DNA of 54,986 bases from an uncultured Prevotella sp. (GCA_945873145.1 CAMCBZ010000018.1:1-54986), one strand, 5' to 3'. Numbered from the stretch's first letter, positions 45,660 to 54,723 are shown. Translations and numbers: made by a program. Notes: generated from the sequence alone by a model not told the origin.

Positions 45660-46238
45660 ATGAAAAAGTTACTTCTCATGGCAGCTGTCATGCTGTCTTC
45701 CGTGGGCGCTTTCGCTCAGCACGCAGTAGGTTCTTTCACACTGCAGCCGAAGGTTGGTATCAACATTACCAACACCACTAATTATGGCGATGTAGCCAAG
45801 GCACGCGTTGACTTCGCAGGCGGTTTGGAAGGTGAGTATCAGGTAAGTGACATCTTCTCTCTCAGTGCAGGTCTGATGTACTCTCGTCAGGGCTACAAGG
45901 CCAAAGACGTGAATGTTGCAGGCTTCTCTGTGTCAGGCAAAGACTGGAAGCCCAGTTATCTGAATGTTCCTGTATTGGCCAACGTGTACGTTGTACCTGG
46001 ACTTGCAGTGAAATTAGGTGTGCAGCCCGGCTTCATGGTAGACAAGGACGATGCTGAGGATGTCAACACTTTCGATCTCTCTATCCCTGTAGGCTTAAGC
46101 TATGAGTACAACAACTTCGTGCTCGATGGCCGTTACAACTGGGGTGTGACCAAGATCAACAAGCACAGTGTCAAGGGTCTTGACGACACTCGCAACTCTG
46201 TCTTCCAGATCACTCTGGGCTACAAGTTCAGCCTCTAA
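45660..46238 (+). CDS. PorT-like outer-membrane beta-barrel protein
   Basis: 192 residues from ATG 45660; an upstream extension of the frame has no signal peptide character. Signal peptide at 1-19 (KKLLLMAAVMLSSVGAFAQ). The mature part alternates beta strands ending in an aromatic (LGYKFSL-COOH), the OMP beta-barrel 2/PorT pattern. Likely integral to the outer membrane with unknown substrate. A terminator follows. Confidence 0.85.
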   Translation: MKKLLLMAAVMLSSVGAFAQHAVGSFTLQPKVGINITNTTNYGDVAKARVDFAGGLEGEYQVSDIFSLSAGLMYSRQGYKAKDVNVAGFSVSGKDWKPSYLNVPVLANVYVVPGLAVKLGVQPGFMVDKDDAEDVNTFDLSIPVGLSYEYNNFVLDGRYNWGVTKINKHSVKGLDDTRNSVFQITLGYKFSL

Positions 46239-46260
46239 TCATTCATAAACATAAGTTTCA

Positions 46261-46291
46261 AGCCACAGAGTCAACGCTCTGTGGCTTTTTT
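46261..46291 (+). terminator. Terminator after the beta-barrel gene
   Basis: AGCCACAGAG and CTCTGTGGCT pair over 10 bp with a 6-nt loop, then a T-run. Confidence 0.93.
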
Positions 46292-46331
46292 CATGTCGTT
46301 GTGGCTGAAAGCAAAATAAACATTAAAAAAG

Positions 46332-46362
46332 TTGCTCGTTCGGAAATAAATGCCTACCTTTG
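46332..46362 (+). promoter_or_regulatory. greA promoter
   Basis: TTG (46332-46334), 20-nt spacer, TACCTTTG (46355-46362). Confidence 0.85.
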
Positions 46363-46396
46363 CAGAACATATAGATAACGAGCAAACAGAGAGATG

Positions 46397-46437
46397 GAAT
46401 TCCGACATTCTACGATGTTGGAATTCTTTTCTTTTTT
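46397..46437 (+). promoter_or_regulatory. Terminator-like hairpin in the greA leader
   Basis: GAATTCCGACAT (46397-46408) and ATGTTGGAATTC (46415-46426) form a 12-bp stem with one G-T pair, then TTTTCTTTTTT. It lies between the greA promoter and start codon, so it could terminate early or make a short RNA, as the greA leader does in E. coli (GraL). Confidence 0.75.
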
Positions 46438-46473
46438 GCCCTTTTGAAACGAAACAATTAAACAGAAACAACT

Positions 46474-46944
46474 ATGGCTTACATGTCTCAAGAAGGCTAC
46501 GACAAACTCGTGGCCCAGCTTCACGAACTCGAAGCAGTAGAGCGCCCAAAGGCATCGGCCGCCATCGCCGAGGCCGCTGACAAGGGCGACCTGAGCGAAA
46601 ACTCAGAATATGACGCAGCCAAGGAAGCGCAGGCTCACTTGGAAGCGAAGATCAACAACATCAAGCTCACCATCGCTCAGGCAAAGATCGTCGACACCAG
46701 CCGACTCTCTACCGAGGAGGTGCAGATTATGTCAAAGGTGGAGATGACCAATCTCGCCACTAAGAAGAAGATGACCTACACGATCGTCAGCGAGAGTGAG
46801 GCCGACTTGAAGAAAGGCAAGATCTCTATCCACACGCCGATCGCTCAGGGACTGCTCAACAAAAAGGTGGGCGACATCGCTGAGATCAAGATTCCGCGCG
46901 GCACCATCCGCCTGAAGATCGACAAGATCTCTATCGGTGAATAA
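46474..46944 (+). CDS. greA: Transcription elongation factor GreA
   Basis: 156 residues. AYMSQEGYDKLVAQLHELEAVERP begins the coiled-coil domain; EAADKGDLSENSEYDAAKE carries the acidic tip residues (D/E pair) that reach the RNA polymerase active site, and TPIAQGLLNKKVGDIAEIKIP is the C-terminal FKBP-like domain. It rescues backtracked polymerase by stimulating RNA cleavage. Confidence 0.97.
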   Translation: MAYMSQEGYDKLVAQLHELEAVERPKASAAIAEAADKGDLSENSEYDAAKEAQAHLEAKINNIKLTIAQAKIVDTSRLSTEEVQIMSKVEMTNLATKKKMTYTIVSESEADLKKGKISIHTPIAQGLLNKKVGDIAEIKIPRGTIRLKIDKISIGE

Positions 46945-47001
46945 GTCCGGCAAGGAGACAGACAACATCATTAACCCATTAACAGATAGGAGAACAAGAC
47001 T

Positions 47002-47400
47002 ATGGCTACATTGTTCAGTAAGATTGCAGCTGGAGATATTCCCAGCTATAAGTGCGCCGAGGATGACAAGTTCTATGCCTTTCTCGACATCAATCCGGTG
47101 GTGAAGGGTCACACTCTCGTGGTGCCACGCAAGGAGATTGACTATATCTTCGACATGGACGACAAGGACTTGGCCGACTTTGAGGTCTTTGCCAAGAAGG
47201 TGGCACGCGCCATCCGCGCTGCTTTTCCTTGCAAGAAAGTAGCTGAGGTGGTGCTCGGTCTGGAGGTCAACCACGCCCACATCCATCTGATGCCTATCAA
47301 CAGCGAAGCCGACGTGGACTTCCACAAGCACGTGAAGTTCTCCGACGAGGAGATGGCGGCTATCGCTGACAAAATCTACACGGAGTTTAAGAAACTGTAG
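47002..47400 (+). CDS. HIT-family nucleotide hydrolase
   Basis: 132 residues. FSKIAAGDIPSYKCAEDDKFYAFLDINPVVKGHTLVVPR and the triad H91-x-H93-x-H95 (NHAHIHLMPI) define a Hint/HIT protein, which hydrolyses purine nucleoside phosphoramidates or dinucleotide polyphosphates. 57 bp after greA; a terminator comes downstream, so the pair may be co-transcribed. Confidence 0.94.
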   Translation: MATLFSKIAAGDIPSYKCAEDDKFYAFLDINPVVKGHTLVVPRKEIDYIFDMDDKDLADFEVFAKKVARAIRAAFPCKKVAEVVLGLEVNHAHIHLMPINSEADVDFHKHVKFSDEEMAAIADKIYTEFKKL

Positions 47401-47417
47401 TAGAAGACTCTCCCTAA

Positions 47418-47435
47418 CCCTCCCTGAAGGGAGGG
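47418..47435. repeat. REP-like palindrome, copy 3
   Basis: CCCTCCCT (47418-47425), GA, AGGGAGGG (47428-47435); same arms as at 2493-2511. Flanked by CTCTCCCTAA upstream. Confidence 0.75.
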
Positions 47436-47506
47436 AAAAAGCTCACCCTTGCACACGGCAGGAGGATAGCTCAACTCTGGAAACCATCATTTGAGTATGG
47501 TAAAAC

Positions 47507-47549
47507 AAACTCCCCGACTTTTCTCATTGGGAAAAGTCGGGGAGTTTTT
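47507..47549. terminator. Terminator downstream of the HIT gene
   Basis: AAACTCCCCGACTTTTC (47507-47523) pairs with GAAAAGTCGGGGAGTTT (47531-47547), 17 bp with a short loop and a T-run; may serve both strands. Confidence 0.93.
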
Positions 47550-47565
47550 CGTTGATATATTCCTT

Positions 47566-47661
47566 CTATATCGCGGATTTGCTCCTGCAATATAGTGGTG
47601 TTCATCTTTCAATATCGAGGATAGTTCCTCAATATCATGGATCTTTCCTTCAACATCGTGG
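47566..47661. repeat. Degenerate 20-22-bp tandem repeat
   Basis: About four and a half units start at 47566, 47588, 47610, 47630 and 47651 with consensus CAATATCGnGGAT. They lie between the HIT terminator and the end of the guanylyltransferase gene. No frame or known class; resembles in spirit the CAACATT tracts elsewhere. Confidence 0.7.
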
Positions 47662-47671
47662 CGCGATGGCG

Positions 47672-48763
47672 CTAAACATATTTCTCGCCCTTCTTTAGTG
47701 CCACCTCACTGACATACTTGCGGATGAGGGCCGACGAGTCTTCTTTCTTGCAGATGAGCAGCACATTGTCCTTTTCTGCCACGATGAAACCATCGAGACC
47801 GCTGATCACGCCCAAGCGGTCTTTCGGCAACTTGATGATGTTGTTATGACTGTTTTCAATCATCACGTCTGAGCCCACCACCACGTTGTCGTCGCTGGAC
47901 TTCTGTTGTGACTCATACATACTGTGCCATGTACCCAGGTCGGCCCAGCCAAAGCTGCAGCGCATCACGTGCACGTGCTCGGTCTTCTCCAGTATGGCCG
48001 ACTCGATACTCAGGTTGGGATAAGAGGGGAAATGCTCCAACATATAGCTCTCCTCCTGCTCGGGAGAGGCATAGAAGTTGATGTTGTCGAGTTGTCTGAG
48101 CACCACGGGCAGCTGCTTGGTCAGTTCCTCCCACGCTGTTTTCACGTTGACGAAAAACACACCCGTGTTCCAATAAAACTCACCGCTGTCCATAAACACC
48201 TGAGCAAACTGCCGCTCGGGCTTCTCGGTAAACGACTTCACCGTGTAGAAGCCTTCCTCCACGGGATCGCCCAACTGGATATAGCCATAGCCGGGTTCCG
48301 GCCGTGTCGGCTTCACGCCCATGACCAGAAAGCCCTCGTGCGCCGAGACAAAGGCAAAGCCGTCGTGAACATTGCGCTCGAAAGCAGCCTCGTCCATCAC
48401 TGCCTGATCAGACGGCACCGTGACGATATTGGCTTCGGCATCCTCGCGCGCAATGCGATAAGCGGCCCAAGCCAAGCTCGGTGCGGTATTGCGCTGCACG
48501 GGTTCTGCAAGGATATGGTCGCGCGCCACCTCTGGCAACTGCTTGCGCACCAGGTCGACGTAGTCGATATTTGTACTGACAAAGATATGGCCGGGAGCCA
48601 CCAACTTAGCCATACGGTCGTAAGTCTGCTGCAACTGAGTGCGTCCGGTACCAAAAAAGTCAATGAACTGTTTGGGATAAGATTCTCTGCTGTAAGGCCA
48701 TAAACGCTGTCCCTTACCGCCTGCCAATATCAAACAGTAGTCGTTGTCGCTTCTTGTCGTCAT
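47672..48763 (-). CDS. manC: Mannose-1-phosphate guanylyltransferase
   Basis: 363 residues from ATG 48763; a 35-codon upstream extension is rejected because a TTG-N19-TAATTTCG promoter (48796-48825) lies inside it. CLILAGGKGQRLWPYSRESYPKQF is the GTP-binding loop; FTEKPERQFAQVFMDSGEFYWNTGVFFV is the mannose-1-phosphate site. Only the pyrophosphorylase domain, no phosphomannose isomerase. It makes GDP-mannose, a donor for mannose, fucose and related sugars in surface glycans. Confidence 0.95.
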   Translation of the reverse strand: MTTRSDNDYCLILAGGKGQRLWPYSRESYPKQFIDFFGTGRTQLQQTYDRMAKLVAPGHIFVSTNIDYVDLVRKQLPEVARDHILAEPVQRNTAPSLAWAAYRIAREDAEANIVTVPSDQAVMDEAAFERNVHDGFAFVSAHEGFLVMGVKPTRPEPGYGYIQLGDPVEEGFYTVKSFTEKPERQFAQVFMDSGEFYWNTGVFFVNVKTAWEELTKQLPVVLRQLDNINFYASPEQEESYMLEHFPSYPNLSIESAILEKTEHVHVMRCSFGWADLGTWHSMYESQQKSSDDNVVVGSDVMIENSHNNIIKLPKDRLGVISGLDGFIVAEKDNVLLICKKEDSSALIRKYVSEVALKKGEKYV

Positions 48764-48795
48764 GTTTCTTAGGGTATAAGATTTAAATTCTTGTA

Positions 48796-48825
48796 CGAAA
48801 TTACGATTAATCTTTGAGACCACAA
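48796..48825 (-). promoter_or_regulatory. manC promoter
   Basis: Minus strand TTG (48823-48825), 19-nt spacer, TAATTTCG (48796-48803), one mismatch to TAnnTTTG. Confidence 0.5.
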
Positions 48826-48998
48826 AACGTTTTACACTCTTTTTGTGTATTTTAATCATCGTGTCCATTGTGCACGCTCACATCCACGCTCCTCCTTTTC
48901 TTTTTCTCTTTTCTCTGCTTTCAAGCGACGAGCCCCGTCATTTATCGCTATCACAGAACTTTTCGCGGTTTTTACTTTCCTATCTTTATAGTTTTTAC

Positions 48999-49006
48999 TA
49001 CCTTTG
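48999..49006 (+). promoter_or_regulatory. -7 box of the kinase gene
   Basis: TACCTTTG then C; start codon 49027 follows about 14 nt after the expected initiation point. No clear TTG. Confidence 0.65.
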
Positions 49007-49026
49007 CACTGTATTTCATCGATGAT

Positions 49027-49851
49027 ATGAACAAGAAACAGATACTTCTGATCAACGACATGGCAGGCTACGGCAAGGTGGCCACAGCAGCCATGCTTCC
49101 CATCCTTTCTTATATGGGACTCCCCACCTATAACCTGCCTACCGCTTTGGTAAGCAACACGCTGGACTATGGTAAGTTCAACATTCTCGATACCACAGAC
49201 TACATCCAAGGTGTCTTCCCCGTCTGGAAGGAGCTGGGATTCAGCTTTGACGCCATCGCCACAGGCTTCATCGCTTCTGAGCGTCAGGCCGAGATCGTCT
49301 CGGCATACTGCAAGCAAGAGGCTGCCCACGGCACGACGATATTCGTAGATCCCATCATGGGCGACGAAGGAAAACTATACAATGGTGTGACGCCGGCCAC
49401 TATCCAGAGCATGCTGGAGATGATCGCTGTGGCTGACCTGATCTTTCCCAATCATACCGAAGCCTGCTATCTTACGGGCAGCGAGTATCATGCCGAGGGC
49501 GTCAGCAAGCAAGAGACCCATGCGCTGCTCGACAAGCTGCACGCCACAGGTGCCAAATCGGTGCTCATCACCTCCATTCCCGTTGAGGGACAGCACTGCG
49601 TGGCTGGATACAACGACCTGCGGGAAGAATATTTCCTGCTGCCCTATACCGAGATACCGGTGCACTTCCCTGGTACGGGCGACATCTTCTCGGCTGTGCT
49701 CATCGGCAACCTGCTCAACGGCAAAGCGCTGCGCCTTGCCACACGCATCGCCATGGACGCTGTATACCGTCTCATCGATCTCAACAAGAACAATGCCGAC
49801 AAGAATCGCGGCATACCCTTGGAGAACTACCTCAACGTACTCGATGAGTAG
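49027..49851 (+). CDS. Pyridoxal/pyridoxamine kinase-like PfkB-family kinase
   Basis: 274 residues from ATG 49027; the longer upstream frame is excluded because it runs through the promoter. INDMAGYGKVATAAMLPILSYMG, DPIMGDEGKLYNG, PNHTEACYLTG and PGTGDIFSAV (anion hole and catalytic Asp) match the PdxK/PdxY type. It phosphorylates vitamin B6 vitamers to enter the PLP pool. Ends 54 bp before the transporter gene, same strand. Confidence 0.85.
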   Translation: MNKKQILLINDMAGYGKVATAAMLPILSYMGLPTYNLPTALVSNTLDYGKFNILDTTDYIQGVFPVWKELGFSFDAIATGFIASERQAEIVSAYCKQEAAHGTTIFVDPIMGDEGKLYNGVTPATIQSMLEMIAVADLIFPNHTEACYLTGSEYHAEGVSKQETHALLDKLHATGAKSVLITSIPVEGQHCVAGYNDLREEYFLLPYTEIPVHFPGTGDIFSAVLIGNLLNGKALRLATRIAMDAVYRLIDLNKNNADKNRGIPLENYLNVLDE

Positions 49852-49905
49852 TTCCCGTTGTTGTGAAATGCAAGAAGACTTCAAGTACTCAATGTTGTAA
49901 ATAAC

Positions 49906-51570
49906 ATGGACTGGTTTACTTCCCTCTTTACTGTTCATTCTTCGATACAGACCGTTGTCATCATCTCTGTGATCATCGCTGTGGGTCTGGCTTTGGGCAA
50001 GATACGCGTCATGGGCATCTCTCTGGGCATCGCCTTCGTGTTTTTCGCAGGTATCGTGGCCGGCAACATCGGCATGTCGATCGACGGGGTGACGCTCGAC
50101 TATGCCGAGACCTTCGGTCTGTCGATGTTTGTCTATTGCTTAGGACTGCACGTGGGTCCTAACTTCTTTGGCTCGCTGCGCCATGAGGGCATGATGCTCA
50201 ACGTGTGGAGCTTGGCCGTCATCGTCTTAGGTACCGTCTTTGCCTTGGTGCTCTCACCGCTGACAGGCATCAGCATACCTGTGATGACGGGTCTGCTCTG
50301 TGGTGCCACCACCAACACGCCGGCACTCGGTGCCGCCACACAGGCACTGGCCCACGCCGGACTGTCCAGCAGCGACACGGCACTGGCCACAGCTGTCACC
50401 TACCCGCTCGGCGTGGTCGGCGTGATCATCGCCATGGTGCTTATCCGCAAGTTCTTTGTCAAACCGACTGATCTCGAAGTAAAGAAGCTCAGCGACGACA
50501 ACCACACCTATATCGCACAGTTCACCGCCATCAATCCGGCCATCATCGGACGCACGATCCAGCAGATCGCGCAGATGACCCACGTGAAGTTTATCATCTC
50601 ACGCATCTGGCGCGGCAAACAGGTCATCGTGCCAGTGGCAACGACCGAACTACACGTCAATGACAAACTGCTTGTCGTCACCAACAAAGAGGATGAGCAG
50701 GCCATGACGCTGCTCTTCGGAAAGAAGGAAAACGATCTGGACTGGAACAAAGAAGACATCGACTGGAACGCCATCGACGCCAACGTAGAGAGCCGTGTAT
50801 GCGTCATCACACGTCCCTCGCTCAATGGCAAGCATCTCGGCGCACTGCACATGCGGCAGGCTTATGGTGTCAACGTCAGCCGCGTGATCCGTGGTGACAT
50901 CAAGTTGCTGGCCAGCGACGACCTGCGACTGGAATACGGCGACCGCATCACCATCGTGGGCAAGCACGAGAACCTCGACAACGCAGAGCATTTCTTCGGC
51001 AACTCGGTCAAGACGCTGGAGGAGCCAAACATCGGCAGCATCTTCCTCGGTATCGTGCTCGGTCTGATCCTTGGCTCCATACCTTTGAGTCTGCCGGGCA
51101 TGGAGTCTCCGATCCGTCTCGGCATTGCCGGTGGCCCGATCATCATGGGCATCATCGTCGGAGCCCTTGGTCCCCGTCTCCACCTCATCTCCTATACGAC
51201 ACGCTCGGCCAGTCTCATGCTCCGCAAACTGGGACTGAGCATCTATCTGGCCTGTCTGGGACTCGATGCCGGCAAGGACTTTCTCTCGACAGTCATCAAG
51301 CCAGAGGGTCTCGCCTGGGTGGGCATTGGCTTCCTTATCACACTCGTGCCCATCCTCATCATCGGTATCATCGCTCTCAAAGCCCATCGCTACGATTTCG
51401 GAACCATTTGCGGCATTCTCTGCGGCAGCATGGCCAACCCGATGGCACTGGGCTACGCCAACGATACGCTCAAAGGCGACACGGCCAGCATCTCCTACGC
51501 TTCGGTCTATCCCCTGGGCATGTTCATCCGAGTCGTCATTGCCCAGATGATCATCATGTTCTTTGTTTAG
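49906..51570 (+). CDS. AspT/YidE-type transporter with two RCK-C domains
   Basis: 554 residues. About ten spans in two blocks (residues 15-185 and 375-554) surround two TrkA-C/RCK-C domains (about 200-285 and 290-365: VKFIISRIWRGKQVIVPVAT, VNVSRVIRGDIKLLASDDL). SGLMFVYCLGL-like FGLSMFVYCLGLHVGP and GATTNTPALGAATQA, with its second-half mirror CGSMANPMALGYAND, are hallmarks of the aspartate-alanine exchanger family. Substrate may be an amino acid or dicarboxylate. The cytoplasmic domains suggest ligand gating. Confidence 0.9.
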   Translation: MDWFTSLFTVHSSIQTVVIISVIIAVGLALGKIRVMGISLGIAFVFFAGIVAGNIGMSIDGVTLDYAETFGLSMFVYCLGLHVGPNFFGSLRHEGMMLNVWSLAVIVLGTVFALVLSPLTGISIPVMTGLLCGATTNTPALGAATQALAHAGLSSSDTALATAVTYPLGVVGVIIAMVLIRKFFVKPTDLEVKKLSDDNHTYIAQFTAINPAIIGRTIQQIAQMTHVKFIISRIWRGKQVIVPVATTELHVNDKLLVVTNKEDEQAMTLLFGKKENDLDWNKEDIDWNAIDANVESRVCVITRPSLNGKHLGALHMRQAYGVNVSRVIRGDIKLLASDDLRLEYGDRITIVGKHENLDNAEHFFGNSVKTLEEPNIGSIFLGIVLGLILGSIPLSLPGMESPIRLGIAGGPIIMGIIVGALGPRLHLISYTTRSASLMLRKLGLSIYLACLGLDAGKDFLSTVIKPEGLAWVGIGFLITLVPILIIGIIALKAHRYDFGTICGILCGSMANPMALGYANDTLKGDTASISYASVYPLGMFIRVVIAQMIIMFFV

Positions 51571-51953
51571 CCAATATTCATAATAACATTAAAGAAGTGT
51601 TTAATTTGTTTCTCTGTAATTATATGTAACTTTATAATGACTATCAAGTACTTATAGACGACACTAATAGAGACAGAGAACATTTTCATCACTTCTTTCC
51701 CAGATATTTGCGAGACGAGTCGCCAGTGCGCAAGCAAGCTAAGGTTATAATAGATTCCACTGACAAAGATAATAAATTATCTATTTGCGCACAATAGATG
51801 GCGACTGTGTTAAAGGCAAAAACAGGAAATCAACAAGCTGATAGCATATGACTTATACATCTAAAGTCTTTTGCAAAAGGCATCGTCACCTCAACTGTTC
51901 ATTGCATACCCTTGTATCATGTGATATACTACATAGAAGAAGCATGCGCCATT
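51571..51953. other. AT-rich gap with inverted repeat around a minus-strand promoter
   Basis: Gap of 383 bp between convergent genes. A full minus-strand promoter (TTG 51792-51794, 20-nt spacer, TATCTTTG 51764-51771) lies between inverted-repeat arms at 51718-51733 and 51785-51806. Its transcript would head into the transporter gene; a 40-codon frame (51567-51689) is the only coding option and is weak. Confidence 0.55.
51764..51794 (-). promoter_or_regulatory. Orphan minus-strand promoter
   Basis: TTG-N20-TATCTTTG with exact boxes and spacing, but no convincing gene downstream. Confidence 0.65.
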
Positions 51954-53555
51954 CTACACTGCTCCATCACCCAGTTTTCCCCGTTTCTTGTTAAGCCGAC
52001 TTTTTCTTACTCTCAGTGCCGTATTGCTTATCGACAGCACTTCTTTGATACTTTCATCGTTATATCCCTCATGGACTAATATCAAATAAAAGATTTCGGA
52101 AGGAGTTAGAGAATGATAATTCTGATGCACTTTTTGTAGAAAACGGAAGTCTACACTCATATAGTAATCTATGAAATCAATAAAGTCTTGCTTTGTCCAA
52201 AAGAGAACACATTGTCTGTCCTTCATCTGCTCATACAGGTCTCTTCCGTGCGAGAAGGTCTGGGCATGTTTTTCTTTCAGTTTCTCAAGACTTTTCTCCA
52301 TCATCTCAATTTTGCTTTTGTCCTCCAAAGAGTGAATTTCCATAAGTTGTTTCATTTCCTCCAGTTGTAAAGTCTGCTCCTTATAGTGCCGAATGCGGGT
52401 ATGCAGTCTTCGCAAGATAAAGAAGAATGCAAAAAAGGCAATAACTATAATCAGTAAAAACCATATACTCATCCAGAATTTATTCTGTTGCCACGACAAG
52501 CGAAGCAAGACGAGCTCGCTACTGCTGTCATAGTTTTCAAATTCCCTCACTATGTATTGTTGTTGCAAACTGTCTTTCACAAGATCAAGCCACACTTGTG
52601 CCTGCATGGCATCCTGGTATTGATGACATGCACGCTTAAACTTGACAATATCAGCAAGCGTTCCCGCCTTGTCAAATAGATCTCGGGTGCAAAGGGCTCG
52701 TTGCCATAAACTGTCAGCCTTTTGATATCTGCCTTGTTTGCAATAAAGACAGGCCAGATTAGAAAGTGTTAGCGATGTAGGATAGCTTTGTACGAGGCGT
52801 TCAAAATTGCGAATTGCAGCAGGAAGATCGACGATCCCAAGTGCTACGAAAACATCATTGAGATATTCTTTTTTCTCTTTGTTAGGAATATATTTCAACA
52901 TCTTCATGCAGATGGGATAATATCTCTCAACACTGTCTCTCATGTTCATTGTGTAAAACGACTTGAGCAAGAGGTTGTAGCCATAAGCCTTATAGTAGTT
53001 GTCATTGTTAAGGCTATCCACAAGTACTCGTAATTTAAGTGCATAGACGTAAGCTTCAGGATATTTTTCCACAACCATACAATAGCATGAATGGCGATCA
53101 TAAATTTTCTTCAACAACTCTGTATAGTGTCTTTTTCTGGCAATACGTTCCGCCTTGTTCAAGCAAGCGACCACTTTCACATAGCCCTCACCTTTTTCCC
53201 TGTCAGATACCATGGCACCTTTATAGTAATAAGCATCGGCAAGCAATGAATCATTCCTATCAATCAGAAAGGTGGCTATCGAGTAGTCGATCAATGAATC
53301 CGATGGCAATATCTTATAAGACCGATACATCGCCTTTACCTCTAACAGATTGTACAAAGCCCGTTCTTTTCTGTCAAGTTCACCATATTTTATGCCTTTA
53401 AGCTCATGAAGTGCAGAATCGCAAAGATCATCCTCTGTCAACACATTAACTCTTTTCAAACGCTCGCGGTAACTGTCCTGACAACAACACACTATCATGA
53501 GCAGGAGCAATAGACTGGCGAGCAACAGAATCTTTCTCCTAATATTTCTTAGCAT
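51954..53555 (-). CDS. TPR-membrane-HTH lipoprotein regulator
   Basis: 533 residues from ATG 53555. The frame is open to 53576, but a TACTTTTG box at 53578-53585 puts the transcript start near 53571, after that codon. The N-terminus LLLASLLLLLMIVCCCQ looks like a lipoprotein or anchor signal. Residues 40-355 carry TPR-like helices (NFERLVQSYPTSLTLSNLACLYCKQGRYQKADSLWQRAL), a membrane span follows near 370-392, then a coiled coil, and the end is a LuxR-like HTH (LTPSEIFYLILVHEGYNDESIKEVLSIS...RVRKSRL). Bacteroidota regulators of this type sense something in the periplasm and act from the membrane. It is next to the glycosyltransferase/peptide pair. Confidence 0.8.
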   Translation of the reverse strand: MLRNIRRKILLLASLLLLLMIVCCCQDSYRERLKRVNVLTEDDLCDSALHELKGIKYGELDRKERALYNLLEVKAMYRSYKILPSDSLIDYSIATFLIDRNDSLLADAYYYKGAMVSDREKGEGYVKVVACLNKAERIARKRHYTELLKKIYDRHSCYCMVVEKYPEAYVYALKLRVLVDSLNNDNYYKAYGYNLLLKSFYTMNMRDSVERYYPICMKMLKYIPNKEKKEYLNDVFVALGIVDLPAAIRNFERLVQSYPTSLTLSNLACLYCKQGRYQKADSLWQRALCTRDLFDKAGTLADIVKFKRACHQYQDAMQAQVWLDLVKDSLQQQYIVREFENYDSSSELVLLRLSWQQNKFWMSIWFLLIIVIAFFAFFFILRRLHTRIRHYKEQTLQLEEMKQLMEIHSLEDKSKIEMMEKSLEKLKEKHAQTFSHGRDLYEQMKDRQCVLFWTKQDFIDFIDYYMSVDFRFLQKVHQNYHSLTPSEIFYLILVHEGYNDESIKEVLSISNTALRVRKSRLNKKRGKLGDGAV

Positions 53556-53577
53556 CTCTTCTATATAAGCTTGCATG

Positions 53578-53585
53578 CAAAAGTA
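53578..53585 (-). promoter_or_regulatory. -7 box of the TPR regulator gene
   Basis: Minus strand TACTTTTG followed by C; decides the start at 53555. No well-spaced TTG. Confidence 0.55.
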
Positions 53586-53719
53586 ATACTTTTATAGAAC
53601 ATCCATTCCTTTGAAACAGATTTTTATTATTCTTTTTACTTCTCACAGCACATTCTTGGAGATCCATCAGTTCTGCCTACAACAAATAGGAATATGAATG
53701 CCACCCCATTGAGTAACAA

Positions 53720-54658
53720 TCACAGACTTGGTTTGTTCATCGCTGTTATGTACTGGAAATCGACTTTTCTCATTGTCTCGTACTGCTGTTTCAACCGTTC
53801 TATCATCGACCATTCTCTCGCTATAAGTGACATAGCCTTGAAGAATAGCATCTCGTTGTTCTGGCGTAGCTGCTTCCAATATACATTTTTCTTTTCTTCG
53901 GGGAATAGTGTTTCAATAATAAGCAGAATGTTATAATAATAATCCGCACTTGGAGAATGGTAAGGCACAGCACAACCACACCGGTAGATATGCGCTATCG
54001 GCGTATGCCTAAGCAGCAAACAACAACCGCCGCTTAACCAAACTTTCATGCTTATGTACTGTTCATCAAGTCCATAGCTCCGCAGGCCTTTCAAACCGCC
54101 AATATTCTGCCAGTAGGACTTAGAGCAAGCGTAGCATGAACCGAGCACACAGGGTATCGGCACCCGATCCCCCGCCTTGCGGTCGTCCTCGGTGGGTTTA
54201 CGCCAATGGCACCCAAGTTTAGGATCTCCAAAGTCGATATAAGCACCACATACGGGTGCATACTCTGTCTGCAACCTACCATCGTGCTTGCGCAGGAAAC
54301 GTGTCTGACAACAAAGCAGTGCCCCCGGCTCTTCCTTGAGAGCTTTAATAATCTCATTTATCCATGTGTGCCCGATAAACCTGACATGACAGTCTACCAT
54401 TATAAAATAGGGTGTGCGACATAATTCTACACCCATATCTCGACATGCCGCAACTCCTTTTCGCCTGCTGTTATGATAGTAACGCACATCTCTGAACTGC
54501 CCAACAATGGAATCATAGTCGATGCCGTCATCCGAAGCATCGTTGATAACGATGATTTCACAACAGCTCAAATCTCCATGACGATGAAGGTCGAAGAGCG
54601 TATTATAGACCTCTTCACCTTCATTAAGAAAATACGTGATGATGCTTAGTTCTTTCAT
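53720..54658 (-). CDS. Glycosyltransferase with polypeptide-GalNAc-transferase (GT27-like) hallmarks
   Basis: 312 residues. LSIITYFLNEGEEVYNTLFDL and VINDASDDG open a GT-A fold. MVDCHVRF gives D89-x-H91 instead of DxD, as in polypeptide GalNAc-transferases, and SYGLDEQYISMKVWLSGG (195-211) then TPIAHIYR with H223 parallel the GGENLEISxRVWxCGG and VGHxxR region, where the third metal ligand lies. So the acceptor may be a peptide. The gene directly follows a 58-residue Ser/Thr-containing small protein. Extra Cys residues (GSCYACSKS, SGGCCLLL) are notable. Family assignment is motif based. Confidence 0.8.
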   Translation of the reverse strand: MKELSIITYFLNEGEEVYNTLFDLHRHGDLSCCEIIVINDASDDGIDYDSIVGQFRDVRYYHNSRRKGVAACRDMGVELCRTPYFIMVDCHVRFIGHTWINEIIKALKEEPGALLCCQTRFLRKHDGRLQTEYAPVCGAYIDFGDPKLGCHWRKPTEDDRKAGDRVPIPCVLGSCYACSKSYWQNIGGLKGLRSYGLDEQYISMKVWLSGGCCLLLRHTPIAHIYRCGCAVPYHSPSADYYYNILLIIETLFPEEKKNVYWKQLRQNNEMLFFKAMSLIAREWSMIERLKQQYETMRKVDFQYITAMNKPSL

Positions 54659-54723
54659 GATTGATTTAATTTACCGCAGGCGAACTCCCAAGGAAAAGAG
54701 TATCGTCTGCCGTTGGTTAGTAC

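Noticed and set aside
51567..51689. 40-codon minus-strand frame downstream of the orphan promoter
   Set aside because: Ile/Lys-rich, overlaps the transporter stop and lacks any recognised feature; promoter kept, gene not.
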